A stretch of 33,036 nt of DNA from Flavobacterium sp. (GTDB lineage: Bacteria > Bacteroidota > Bacteroidia > Flavobacteriales > Flavobacteriaceae), in contig JAHEZJ010000001.1 in the NCBI GenBank assembly GCA_023251135.1, positions 1-33,036 on the forward strand, read 5' to 3'. Under the pieces are notes generated by a model, which saw only the letters and a program-made list of their open reading frames with translations, was not told the DNA's origin and ran no database searches. Positions within the stretch are counted from its first letter, which is position 1. Each line of letters starts with the position of its first letter. Shown here one piece after another: positions 17,614 to 25,058 of this stretch. The translations under genes were made by a program, and so were the position numbers.

Positions 17614-18696
17614 ATGTTTACAGCAGCTGATTTTATTCCTAAAACCTATACTTCATCCATCGAAAACGGAAATTTTGAGTGGAGCGCACCCAGCAATATT
17701 GCATTAGTAAAATACTGGGGCAAAAAAGACAATCAAATTCCGGCAAATCCATCGGTGAGTTTTACTTTAAACAATTGCAAAACGATTACGAAATTAGGAT
17801 TCGCAAAGAAAGAAAATCAGGATTCTTTTTCTTTTGATTTACTCTTTGAAGGCAAACCAAAAGAAGATTTTAAACCCAAAATTCAGAAGTTTTTAGAACG
17901 AGTTCACATTTATTTACCTTTCCTGAAAGACTATCATTTTACAATTGATACTCAGAATACATTTCCACACAGCTCCGGAATTGCTTCCTCGGCATCAGGA
18001 ATGGCAGCTTTGGCGATGAATTTTATGAGTTTAGAAAAAGTATTAAATCCTCAAATGAGCGAGGAATACTTTTATCAAAAGGCTTCTTTTTTAGCCCGTC
18101 TGGGATCTGGAAGCGCCTGTCGAAGTGTAAAAGGCAATGTGGTCGTTTGGGGAAACCAGGCCAACATTGAAGGAAGTTCGGATTTGTTTGGCGTAGAATT
18201 CCCCTATACTTTACATAAGAATTTCAACAACTATCAGGATACTATTTTACTGGTTGATAAAGGCGAAAAACAGGTTTCAAGTACCGTTGGACACGATTTG
18301 ATGCACGACCATCCCTATGCCGAAAGACGTTTTGCTCAGGCACATGAAAATCTGGATCAGTTAATTGCCATTTTTGAAAGTGGTAATTTAGATGAGTTCA
18401 TTAAAGTTGTAGAGAGTGAAGCACTGACTTTGCACGCGATGATGATGACATCAATGCCTTATTTCATTTTAATGAAACCCAACACGCTGCAAATCATCAA
18501 TGCGATCTGGAAGTTCAGAAACGAAACACAAATACCGGTTTGCTTTACACTTGATGCCGGAGCGAATGTTCACGTTTTATATCCCGAAAATGTTACCGAC
18601 AAAGTGCTACAATTTATTCAGGACGAATTAGTTGTATTTTGTCAGAATGGTCAGTACATTTGCGACAAAATTGGAGCGGGCGCGATTGCATTATAA
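17614..18696 (+). CDS. mvaD: Diphosphomevalonate decarboxylase
   Basis: A 360-residue GHMP-fold protein. NIALVKYWGKKDNQIPANPS (residues 28-47) is the characteristic N-terminal motif; PHSSGIASSASGMAAL (118-133) is the ATP-binding loop; GSGSACRS and the catalytic aspartate in LDAGANVHVLY (D314) follow. The enzyme performs ATP-dependent phosphorylation and decarboxylation of mevalonate diphosphate to isopentenyl diphosphate. It is first in a co-directional isoprenoid block with mevalonate kinase and a prenyltransferase, separated from the kinase by a toxin-antitoxin pair. Its TAA stop forms the first bases of the -7 box of that pair. Confidence 0.95.
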   Translation: MFTAADFIPKTYTSSIENGNFEWSAPSNIALVKYWGKKDNQIPANPSVSFTLNNCKTITKLGFAKKENQDSFSFDLLFEGKPKEDFKPKIQKFLERVHIYLPFLKDYHFTIDTQNTFPHSSGIASSASGMAALAMNFMSLEKVLNPQMSEEYFYQKASFLARLGSGSACRSVKGNVVVWGNQANIEGSSDLFGVEFPYTLHKNFNNYQDTILLVDKGEKQVSSTVGHDLMHDHPYAERRFAQAHENLDQLIAIFESGNLDEFIKVVESEALTLHAMMMTSMPYFILMKPNTLQIINAIWKFRNETQIPVCFTLDAGANVHVLYPENVTDKVLQFIQDELVVFCQNGQYICDKIGAGAIAL

Positions 18697-18701
18697 TTTT
18701 G
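18671..18701 (+). promoter_or_regulatory. Promoter of the toxin-antitoxin pair, inside the mvaD 3' end
   Basis: TTG at 18671-18673, a 20-base spacer, and TAATTTTG at 18694-18701 match the TTG-N(17-23)-TAnnTTTG arrangement. The -7 box begins on the mvaD stop codon, and the antitoxin ATG is 25 bases further on. Confidence 0.6.
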
Positions 18702-18726
18702 CGTACCTTTAATTAAAATTTTGATT

Positions 18727-18945
18727 ATGGACATTCAATTAGAAAAACTTGAGTTAATAAAACTATTAGCAGAGACAGAAGATCCATCTATCTTGAAATC
18801 AATTCGAAAAATCTTTAAGAAAGAGCAGAAAGACTGGTGGGATGATTTGACGGAAGAACAAAAAGCAAACGTAGCTCAAAGTGAATTAGAGTTTGAACGA
18901 GGTGAATTTAGTAGTTTTGAAGATGTTATGAAAAAATACAGATAG
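18727..18945 (+). CDS. Probable antitoxin of a type II toxin-antitoxin pair
   Basis: A 72-residue, strongly charged protein (MDIQLEKLELIKLLAETEDP, a Lys-rich IRKIFKKEQKDWWDDL turn, then EEQKANVAQSELEFERGEFS and an FEDVMKKYR tail). It overlaps the downstream ParE/RelE-type toxin gene by one base (TAGTG), the usual antitoxin-first order. It has no recognisable ribbon-helix-helix or HTH motif, so DNA binding is uncertain; the amphipathic helical C-terminal part is the likely toxin-neutralising segment. I start at ATG 18727; the TTG at 18721 would add two residues. Identification rests mainly on partnership with the toxin, and on general similarity to small acidic antitoxins common in Bacteroidota. 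Confidence 0.75.
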   Translation: MDIQLEKLELIKLLAETEDPSILKSIRKIFKKEQKDWWDDLTEEQKANVAQSELEFERGEFSSFEDVMKKYR

Positions 18946-19250
18946 TGAATCTTAAAGTAAATTTTTCAAAAACTGCTGAACGAAATTTAGATGATATTTT
19001 AAAATTCATCGAAGCCAGATGGTCGGAAAAATCGAAAAAGTTATTTATTATTAAATTTGAAAAAGCAATTTCGATAGTAAGTATGAATCCTGAGATTTTC
19101 CCAAAATCATCCGTAAATAAAAAATATCGGAAATGTGTTATAACCAAACAATCGAGTTTATTATATAGTTATAGTGCTAATGAGATTCGGATTCACACTA
19201 TTTTCGACACCAGACAAGACCCAAATAAAATAAAAAAAGACATACAATAA
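18945..19250 (+). CDS. ParE/RelE-family toxin
   Basis: A 101-residue protein with the RelE/ParE fold order: an N-terminal strand (LKVNFSKTAERNLDDILKFI), long helices with WSEKSKKLF and KFEKAISIVSMNPEIFPKS, then strands YRKCVITKQSSLLYSYSANE and IRIHTIFDTRQDP. The terminal segment with Asp-Thr-Arg-Gln-Asp resembles the ParE C terminus (FDxRQNP-like). It starts with GTG, whose first base is the last base of the antitoxin stop, and ends two bases before the mevalonate kinase ATG. Family known activities are gyrase inhibition (ParE) or ribosome-dependent mRNA cleavage (RelE); the sequence favours the ParE-like side but does not decide it. Confidence 0.85.
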   Translation: MNLKVNFSKTAERNLDDILKFIEARWSEKSKKLFIIKFEKAISIVSMNPEIFPKSSVNKKYRKCVITKQSSLLYSYSANEIRIHTIFDTRQDPNKIKKDIQ

Positions 19251-19252
19251 AC

Positions 19253-20191
19253 ATGAAAGGACCCTTATTTTACTCAAAAATATTACTCTTTGGAGAGTAC
19301 GGAATCATCCGTGACTCAAAAGGACTTTCTATTCCTTATAATTTTTACAACGGAGCTTTAAAGAAAACCGAAGATCCTTCGGCAGAAGCAATGGCATCCA
19401 ATGCAAGTTTAAAGCGTTTTGCATCTTACCTTGAAACATTACAAACAGAACAACCGGACCTGGTTGCTTTTGATTTGGCTACTTTAAAAAATGATGTTGA
19501 AACCGGAATGTATTTTGATTCCAGTATTCCGCAAGGATACGGAGTTGGAAGCAGCGGTGCACTTGTTGCTGCTATTTACGATAAATACGCTACTGATAAA
19601 ATAACCGTTTTAGAGAATCTGACTCGTGAAAAACTGTTGCAGTTAAAAAACATATTTGCTCAAATGGAGAGTTTCTTCCACGGAAAAAGCTCTGGTTTAG
19701 ATCCTTTAAACAGTTATTTAAGCATTCCAATTTTAATCAACTCTAAAGATAACATTGAAGCAACCGGAATTCCGACTCAAAGTTTTGACGGAAAAGGTGC
19801 TGTATTTTTATTGGATTCAGGAATTGTAGGTGAAACTGCTCCGATGGTCAACATTTTTATGGAAAGCCTGAAAGACAAAGGTTTCCGTACCATGCTTAAA
19901 AACCAATTTGTAAAATATACCGATGCTTGTGTAGAGAACTTTTTACATGGTGACATGAAATCGTTGTTTACCAATACTAAAAAGCTGTCAAAAGTCGTTT
20001 TAAACAATTTCAAGCCAATGATTCCGGAACAATTTCATGGCATCTGGCAGAACGGAATTGACACGAATGACTATTATTTAAAACTTTGCGGTTCAGGCGG
20101 AGGTGGTTATATTCTGGGCTTTACCGAGGATCTTGAACGCGCCAAAGCATCTTTAAAAGATTATAAGTTAGAGGTAGTTTATCAGTTTTAA
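19253..20191 (+). CDS. Mevalonate kinase (GHMP kinase, short Bacteroidota form)
   Basis: A 312-residue GHMP kinase. KILLFGEYGII (residues 9-19) is the N-terminal motif; PQGYGVGSSGALVAAIYD (93-110) is the nucleotide loop; FFHGKSSGLDPLNSYL carries the catalytic aspartate D150 in the HGxxSGxD context of mevalonate kinases; CGSGGGGYILGF is motif 3. It phosphorylates mevalonate in the cytoplasm. It starts two bases after the toxin stop codon, so it could be co-transcribed with the TA pair and with mvaD. No phosphomevalonate kinase gene is present in this window. Specificity for mevalonate comes from motif and neighbours. Confidence 0.87.
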   Translation: MKGPLFYSKILLFGEYGIIRDSKGLSIPYNFYNGALKKTEDPSAEAMASNASLKRFASYLETLQTEQPDLVAFDLATLKNDVETGMYFDSSIPQGYGVGSSGALVAAIYDKYATDKITVLENLTREKLLQLKNIFAQMESFFHGKSSGLDPLNSYLSIPILINSKDNIEATGIPTQSFDGKGAVFLLDSGIVGETAPMVNIFMESLKDKGFRTMLKNQFVKYTDACVENFLHGDMKSLFTNTKKLSKVVLNNFKPMIPEQFHGIWQNGIDTNDYYLKLCGSGGGGYILGFTEDLERAKASLKDYKLEVVYQF

Positions 20192-20255
20192 AGCCAACCT
20201 CTAAAAACCGGTCTTATTTGGATAGTCTTTAAAAGAACCTTACAAGTTATTGAAT

Positions 20256-20465
20256 ATGAATAGTATTTTAAAGATTATCAAAGTGCCTTTTTTTGGAGGA
20301 ATTCAATTTTTAGCCCCTTTAATTTTATTATTGGTACTTTTAGAAAAAAGCTTTAGTAGTACTGTTCAATCCACAAAAGTAAAGTTTTCAGGACTGGTTA
20401 TTGAAAAGATTGCTGTCTTTATCTGCTCTGCAACCGGATCAAAACTTTTCGTTTTCGACTCCTGA
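20256..20465 (+). pseudogene. Possible fragment of a DUF502-like membrane protein, or small membrane protein
   Basis: A 69-codon reading frame starts with ATG at 20256 in the otherwise gene-free stretch 20192-20556. It begins MNSILKIIKVPFFGGIQFLA and continues with a PLILLLVLLEKSF hydrophobic segment, then a second weakly hydrophobic stretch (GLVIEKIAVFICS). The start resembles the opening of DUF502 family proteins (helical hairpin after a short basic helix), which are normally about 200 residues, so this would be a truncated remnant. Alternatively it is a genuine small protein or chance. The rest of the stretch shows no gene: the reading frame overlapping the prenyltransferase upstream of 20557 has no family resemblance. 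Confidence 0.3.
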
Positions 20466-20556
20466 AGCTCCAAATTCACAAGGAGCGCTTCTATGTTTTG
20501 CAGAACGAGAACCTATAAACAAGTCTAGAATTAAAATCCGAAACCAAAATCAAAAA

Positions 20557-21513
20557 ATGTTAAGCAGACAGCACAAACTTTTAGTCATGAAAATTGTTAG
20601 TTTGTTCTCCGTAGTGAGAGGCTATAACATTCCGATTATTGTTTTGGCACAGTACTTATCAGCCATTTTTATACTGGCACCTGAAAAAAGAGCACTCGAC
20701 ATTTTACTGGATTTTAATTTGTTTCTAATCGTTTTTGCCTCCGCGATCACTATTGCTTCGGGTTATATCATTAATAATTTTTACGACAGCCAAAAAGATC
20801 TAATCAACAGACCTAATAAATCAATGCTGGACCGATTAGTCAGTCAAAAAACAAAACTATCGGTTTACTTCACGCTCAATTTTATTGCCGCTTTAATGGC
20901 TCTTATTGTATCCGGGCGTGCTTTCCTGTTCTTTTCGGTTTACATTTTTCTAATCTGGTTTTATTCTCATAAAATAAAAAAGTACCCTATTGTAGGCAAT
21001 CTTACTGCGGCTTTTTTGGCAGTAGTTCCGTTTTTTGCTATTCTTTTGTATTTCTACAACAAGATTTCATTTGAAGAAATCGAAGACCATATGAGTCATT
21101 TTATGGTCATCTCCTCTCATGCTGTTTTCCTCTTTTTATTATTACTGATTCGGGAAATGATAAAAGATTTAGAGAACCTGAAAGGCGATTTGGCAAATAA
21201 TTACAGAACCATCCCAATCCTTTACAATGAAAAAGTTTCGAAACAAATCATTACCATCCTGACCCTCCTAACCGTGGTTCCGGTTTACATCCTAATCAAC
21301 ATTTATGATGTGGGTTATATGGACATTTACTTTTACATCTGTTTTGCCGTATTGCTTTTTTTCCTGATTTATTTATGGAAATCAAATTCTAAAGAGCAAT
21401 TTTTATTACTGCACAATGTCCTGAAATTTTTGATCGTTTCGGGTGTTTTCTGCATCGTACTCATTAACCCTAGTGTTTTATGGCATGGTAAAAATTTATT
21501 ACTGAAGTCTTAA
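20557..21513 (+). CDS. UbiA-family prenyltransferase, probable geranylgeranylglycerol-phosphate geranylgeranyltransferase
   Basis: A 318-residue membrane protein with about nine transmembrane segments. The two aspartate-rich motifs that bind the prenyl diphosphate through magnesium are NNFYDSQKDLINRPNK (N74, D77, D81) and REMIKDLENLKGDLANNYRT. The KDLENLKGD form and the adjacent mevalonate genes match the flavobacterial geranylgeranylglycerol-phosphate geranylgeranyltransferase annotation; other UbiA members (menaquinone or heme O synthesis) are possible. I chose the ATG at 20557 (MLSRQHKLLVMKIV) because the longer reading frame from 20401 adds 52 residues lacking hydrophobic or family character. 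M11 is an alternative start. Confidence 0.85.
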   Translation: MLSRQHKLLVMKIVSLFSVVRGYNIPIIVLAQYLSAIFILAPEKRALDILLDFNLFLIVFASAITIASGYIINNFYDSQKDLINRPNKSMLDRLVSQKTKLSVYFTLNFIAALMALIVSGRAFLFFSVYIFLIWFYSHKIKKYPIVGNLTAAFLAVVPFFAILLYFYNKISFEEIEDHMSHFMVISSHAVFLFLLLLIREMIKDLENLKGDLANNYRTIPILYNEKVSKQIITILTLLTVVPVYILINIYDVGYMDIYFYICFAVLLFFLIYLWKSNSKEQFLLLHNVLKFLIVSGVFCIVLINPSVLWHGKNLLLKS

Positions 21514-21710
21514 AAGACCGTATGCACACCGATGAGGCTGATTTTGACAAGTTTTCGCAGCTCTTTTTTTACTTTGTGATTTATACTTTTTAAAACACAA
21601 CTTGTCTCAAAACACTTAAAAGAAGCCGATTGTTATCCTTCGGCAACCCTAAAAAACAACAGCTATTAATCTAAGAACAATGAACTTAGGATTATTTAGC
21701 AAGAATAAAC

Positions 21711-21718
21711 TATCTTTG
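21711..21718 (+). promoter_or_regulatory. -7 promoter element for the pseudouridine synthase gene
   Basis: TATCTTTG, identical to the mvaD box, stands 17 bases before the ATG at 21736, the same spacing as at mvaD. A TTA at 21686-21688 is a weak -33 candidate. Confidence 0.65.
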
Positions 21719-21735
21719 CACAAATTACAGAATTT

Positions 21736-22644
21736 ATGAACAATAAGGAAGGCAATAATAAAAGAGGCGGATCGAGACCAAATAGCTCTAGGCCAAACTC
21801 TAACAAGCCAAAACCTCCTATGGCGAAACGTGCTCAAGGGCCGAAAAAAGTGAACCCTGCTGTGAAAGCTGCCGAAGAAGCAAAGGCGGAAAAAGTTAAA
21901 AAACAGAATCAGGCTCCAAAAAGACAAAAAGCTGCAGACGAAATTCGTTTGAACAAATACATCTCTAATTCAGGTGTTTGTTCACGTCGTGATGCCGATA
22001 TATACATTCAGTCCGGAAATGTTAAAGTAAATGGCGTTCCGGTAACTGAAATGGGTTATTTAGTAAAATTAAATGATGTTGTAAATTTTGACGGTGTTAC
22101 TTTAACTCCTGAAAAGAAAGAATACATTTTATTAAACAAACCTAAAAACTTTACCACCGCTCTTGACGAAGGTCAGGAATACCGTAATGTTTTAGAATTA
22201 GTTCGTGGTTCTACAACGTCAAAAATTGCTCCGATTGGAAGAATGGACAAAAACACAACTGGTTTGTTGTTGTTTACGAACGATACTGACATGATTCGTA
22301 AGTTTACTTTACCCAATCAGAAATCATCTAAAATCTACCAGGTTTCTTTAGATAAAAACCTAAAATTTGAGGATTTAGAAAAAATAAGCAAAGGCTTGGT
22401 TCTTGACGGACACCGTGTTTTTGTTGAAGAAATCAGTTATATTGAAAAAGAAGCGAAAAGCGAAGTAGGTCTTAAATTACGTTCTTCGAATGTAAAAGTG
22501 GTACGTGCTATTTTCGAGAACTTTGAGTATGATGTGTTGCGTATTGATCGTGTATCATTTGCAGGTTTAACCAAGAAGAATTTACCAAGAGGTAACTGGC
22601 GTTTTTTAACCGACCAAGAAATCATCAACTTGAAAAACGTTTAA
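21736..22644 (+). CDS. RluB/RsuA-family 23S rRNA pseudouridine synthase
   Basis: A 302-residue protein in three parts. Residues 1-68 are a low-complexity basic tail (Asn, Ser, Pro, Lys, Gly) typical of the Bacteroidota members. Residues about 70-116 are an S4 RNA-binding domain (IRLNKYISNSGVCSRRDAD, then VKVNGVPVTEMGYLV). The catalytic domain has ILLNKPKNFTTA, APIGRMDKNTTGLLLFTND with catalytic D171, and a terminal LRIDRVSFAGLTKKNLPRGN. These motifs belong to the RsuA/RluB/RluE/RluF branch. RluB modifies 23S rRNA near position 2605 in Escherichia coli; target is by family analogy. It has its own promoter and terminator. Confidence 0.92.
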   Translation: MNNKEGNNKRGGSRPNSSRPNSNKPKPPMAKRAQGPKKVNPAVKAAEEAKAEKVKKQNQAPKRQKAADEIRLNKYISNSGVCSRRDADIYIQSGNVKVNGVPVTEMGYLVKLNDVVNFDGVTLTPEKKEYILLNKPKNFTTALDEGQEYRNVLELVRGSTTSKIAPIGRMDKNTTGLLLFTNDTDMIRKFTLPNQKSSKIYQVSLDKNLKFEDLEKISKGLVLDGHRVFVEEISYIEKEAKSEVGLKLRSSNVKVVRAIFENFEYDVLRIDRVSFAGLTKKNLPRGNWRFLTDQEIINLKNV

Positions 22645-22672
22645 GGAAACCAGTCAAATTGGCGAAGATATA

Positions 22673-22706
22673 GATCCTGTTTTACTTTTGTAAGACGGGA
22701 TTTTTT
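22673..22706 (+). terminator. Rho-independent terminator after the pseudouridine synthase gene
   Basis: GATCCTGTTTTAC (22673-22685) pairs with GTAAGACGGGATT (22690-22702), allowing G-U pairs, around a 4-base loop and is followed by T-rich sequence. The left side has no A-run, so it serves the plus-strand gene only. Confidence 0.8.
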
Positions 22707-22708
22707 AT

Positions 22709-23311
22709 TTAGAAGCTAAAAAAGTTATGACCGAATAATGTAAAAATAGATCTTCCTATAGATTGATTTTTTTCTTCTACCGATTCGTAACATGAAAATC
22801 CAAGGATAATTTTGATTCCGGGCGGAATACTGTTTAAGATATCTCTCTTTTGATCTTCTAAGAGTAATTTTAAACTCTCTACGATTTGAATATTATTTTT
22901 AAGGTAAGAGACTACTAATAAGGCTGAAAAGTTAAGAATCTCTCTGGCTGTCTCACTTTTGATTCCGACTTCGTTAGAAATCATTTCAGAAATCCTGCCT
23001 TTTTTATTGGTAAAAATTTCTTTCAGCAAACCATTTCCTTCTAATCGGTAACAATCATCAACGGATAAAATACGGCCCGATGCAAAATCAACTTCCTGGT
23101 AAAAGGTCGAATCGTCCTTCAGTAATGAAGTTATGCCCTTGTAAAAATCGGATTCCTCGGCCCTATTGTACAACCCCATTAAAACTGTACCTATCGAAAC
23201 ATCGATTCCCTTAATTAAAAGCGCATCATTTTCAAAATAAAACTTGTTTAACTTTGAAACAACATTAGAAGAAATAAAACGTCTAAGTTCGATTTGTAGG
23301 TTTGGAGTCAT
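22709..23311 (-). CDS. DUF937-like conserved protein
   Basis: A 200-residue protein without signal peptide or membrane segment. Residues about 33-135 show the DUF937 layout: GIDVSIGTVLMGLYN, an Asp-Phe-Tyr helix, DFASGRIL, GNGLLKEIFTNKKGRISEMI, VGIKSETAREILNFSALLVV. In DUF937 proteins this is a repeated helical hairpin with a conserved (I/L)F(G/N)xxxxx(V/I)S element; only that fold-level similarity can be claimed. The C terminus (GIKIILGFSCYESVEEKNQS) has no match I know. The 280 bases between its start (23311) and the DUF456 stop (23592) contain AT-rich DNA with no gene; they should hold its promoter, though I see no exact TAnnTTTG box. Confidence 0.65.
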   Translation of the reverse strand: MTPNLQIELRRFISSNVVSKLNKFYFENDALLIKGIDVSIGTVLMGLYNRAEESDFYKGITSLLKDDSTFYQEVDFASGRILSVDDCYRLEGNGLLKEIFTNKKGRISEMISNEVGIKSETAREILNFSALLVVSYLKNNIQIVESLKLLLEDQKRDILNSIPPGIKIILGFSCYESVEEKNQSIGRSIFTLFGHNFFSF

Positions 23312-23591
23312 ACTTAACTTGTTTAAAATTATTTAAATCCATTAAAAATAATCGACAAAGTGAGGCTTTTTATCGTTTATCAGGATAAAAATATAAAATA
23401 TTCTAACATTTCCAAAAAATAAGTTAAATAGTGAATTGTGGCTTTAACAATTGTTAAACCTAAAAATCCCGAAGTTCCAGTAAACATAACCCATTCGTAA
23501 TCAAAACAAATAAAAATTGCTTAGAAAAAAATACTGGTTTTTTTAATAAAAAACGAAAAAATAAGAAAAAGCTTAAGGATAAATGCCCGAT

Positions 23592-24092
23592 TTAAAACAG
23601 TAATAGGCGATTTTGCCAAACAATGCTAATAAAAATACCCAGGTAGATAATGCAGCATAAAAAATTAACAAAACTGGAGGCCAGAAAGCCCAGAACGGAA
23701 CCTGTCGCTGCCTTTAATGCACGCTGATGATTGGTCGAATCATAGATCAATTCTCCAACAAGAGCCCCGACAAAAGGCCCGATAATCACTCCAAAAGGAA
23801 TAGGAGCAATAATACCAACGATTAAACCAATGTTCGTTCCCCAGACTCCATACGAACTCCCGCCAAACTTCTTTGTCCCTTTTGCCGGAATCACATAATC
23901 GAGAATTGTAATTGCAATGGTAAACACTAGTGTAATTCCTAAAACCCAATAATTATTCTCAACAGCTTTTGTCAGATACAGCAATAAGAGCCCCACCCAA
24001 CAAGATGACAATCCGGGTAACACAGGCAAAAAACTACCAAAAATCCCAACAATCATGCATATAAAACCAAGTAATAACAATAGTAAATCCAT
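23592..24092 (-). CDS. DUF456 family membrane protein
   Basis: A 166-residue glycine-rich integral membrane protein. FICMIVGIFGSFLPVLPGLS at the N terminus and GGSSYGVWGTNIGLIVGI, then PFGVIIGPFVGALVGEL with multiple GxxxG helix-packing motifs are the DUF456 hallmarks. It has roughly four to five membrane helices. Function is unknown for the family. The ATG at 24092 (MDLLLLLLGFIC) is preferred to the one at 24119: the longer form would begin with hydrophilic KFTKKD residues and run into the divergent gene's promoter region. Confidence 0.85.
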   Translation of the reverse strand: MDLLLLLLGFICMIVGIFGSFLPVLPGLSSCWVGLLLLYLTKAVENNYWVLGITLVFTIAITILDYVIPAKGTKKFGGSSYGVWGTNIGLIVGIIAPIPFGVIIGPFVGALVGELIYDSTNHQRALKAATGSVLGFLASSFVNFLCCIIYLGIFISIVWQNRLLLF

Positions 24093-24103
24093 ATCTTTTT
24101 TTG

Positions 24104-24111
24104 TAAATTTG
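24104..24111 (+). promoter_or_regulatory. -7 promoter element for the small exported protein gene
   Basis: TAAATTTG matches TAnnTTTG, 29 bases before the ATG at 24141, in the 48-base divergent gap. No TTG at the -33 distance. Confidence 0.4.
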
Positions 24112-24140
24112 AGGTACAAACTTTCTAAAGGAACAAATTA

Positions 24141-24524
24141 ATGCGTCAATTTTTGCAATTTATCTCCTGTAGTTTTCTGATCCTTGCCATCAACTGCAAT
24201 TTGTGTGCCCAAACTAAAAAACTATCAGTTGACGATCAGCTGTTGCAGGACAGTATTTATAAAAGTAATAAGAAAAAAGTACTTAACTTTTCGATGAAAG
24301 ATTTTGATGCGCTGTTCTTCGAATATTTCAATCGCAAAAATAATCCAAATATTGTACTAACTAAAACCGAGTTCTACAATTACACCGTCCAGATAGCTAC
24401 TTTTTCTGACCGGCTTGCTTCTTTATATCCTGAACAAAAAGAAGTTGCAGCACAAAACAAAGAAAAATGGTTTTCAGAAAACTATGAAGATTATTTGCAA
24501 TTCAAAGCTTCCCAAAAAAAATAA
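24141..24524 (+). CDS. Small exported protein of unknown function
   Basis: A 127-residue protein with a signal peptide (MRQFLQFISCSFLILAIN followed by CNLCAQ; cleavage probably after CAQ near residue 24). The mature part is helical and hydrophilic, with KVLNFSMKDFDALFFEYFN and SDRLASLYPEQKEVAAQNKE. No family recognised. It is 47 bases upstream of a lipoprotein gene read the same way; the two may form a small operon. Confidence 0.65.
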   Translation: MRQFLQFISCSFLILAINCNLCAQTKKLSVDDQLLQDSIYKSNKKKVLNFSMKDFDALFFEYFNRKNNPNIVLTKTEFYNYTVQIATFSDRLASLYPEQKEVAAQNKEKWFSENYEDYLQFKASQKK

Positions 24525-24571
24525 TCGTATTTTTATATTCTAATTTGTTCATTCAATCCAACATCAAAATC

Positions 24572-25057
24572 TTGAAGCAGCCTTTCATTTTAGTACTTGT
24601 TTTATTTTTCAATTCTTGTCAATATTTTGAGAAGCAGGTTCCGTCTGAAAAAGAATTACTTCAAAAAGAATTAAAGTCAATTAACTGGAAAGAGGTTGAT
24701 GAATTTCCATCTGTGGCCAATTGCGAAAAAATTGCCGATAAAAAGCAACGTCAGCAATGTTTTTTTGAAGTAATGGCACAGCTTATCCAAGAGAAACTGG
24801 ATATTGACACCCTTTCTATACTGTATCCTGAACTGGATACTATCGAAGTGAAAGTGACGGTTTTTCCTAATGCAACAATGAAATTCGAGCCACAATTTCC
24901 CAAAGATTCCGTTGCCTACGATACGATTAAAATCGATAGCATTCTACATGCCCGTTTGGTCGATTTCCCTAAAATAAATCCGGCACTTAAACGCGGAATT
25001 CCGGTAAAAACTCAGTTTATCCTGCCTGTTATTCTTAAGGCTAAGGAGAAAAAATAG
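24572..25057 (+). CDS. Small lipoprotein with TonB-like C-terminal strands
   Basis: A 161-residue protein. There is no usable ATG: TTG at 24572 gives MKQPFILVLVLFFNSCQYFE, a compact lipoprotein signal with lipobox FNSC and C16. The longer option from TTG 24545 puts eleven hydrophilic residues before it and is less likely. The C-terminal half (KVTVFPNATMKFEPQFPKDS, then INPALKRGIPVKTQFILPVI) looks like the TonB C-terminal fold seen in periplasmic TonB-like proteins of Bacteroidota (beta strands with a PVKTQFILPV ending). A CEKIADKKQRQQC pair could be a disulfide. Function unknown; a role in outer-membrane-linked energy transfer is only a guess. Confidence 0.65.
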   Translation: MKQPFILVLVLFFNSCQYFEKQVPSEKELLQKELKSINWKEVDEFPSVANCEKIADKKQRQQCFFEVMAQLIQEKLDIDTLSILYPELDTIEVKVTVFPNATMKFEPQFPKDSVAYDTIKIDSILHARLVDFPKINPALKRGIPVKTQFILPVILKAKEKK

Positions 25058-25058
25058 T

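Noticed and set aside
20401-20556. Extended N-terminus of the UbiA prenyltransferase from 20401
   Set aside because: The additional 52 residues have no hydrophobic or family character; family proteins start near the ATG at 20557.
21514-21710. Gap between the prenyltransferase and pseudouridine synthase as a possible small gene or RNA
   Set aside because: No reading frame or obvious hairpin terminator of note was seen; only the -7 box at 21711 can be supported.
23312-23591. 280-base gap upstream of the DUF937-like gene as an RNA gene or promoter element
   Set aside because: AT-rich with no stable hairpin or exact TAnnTTTG box that I can support.
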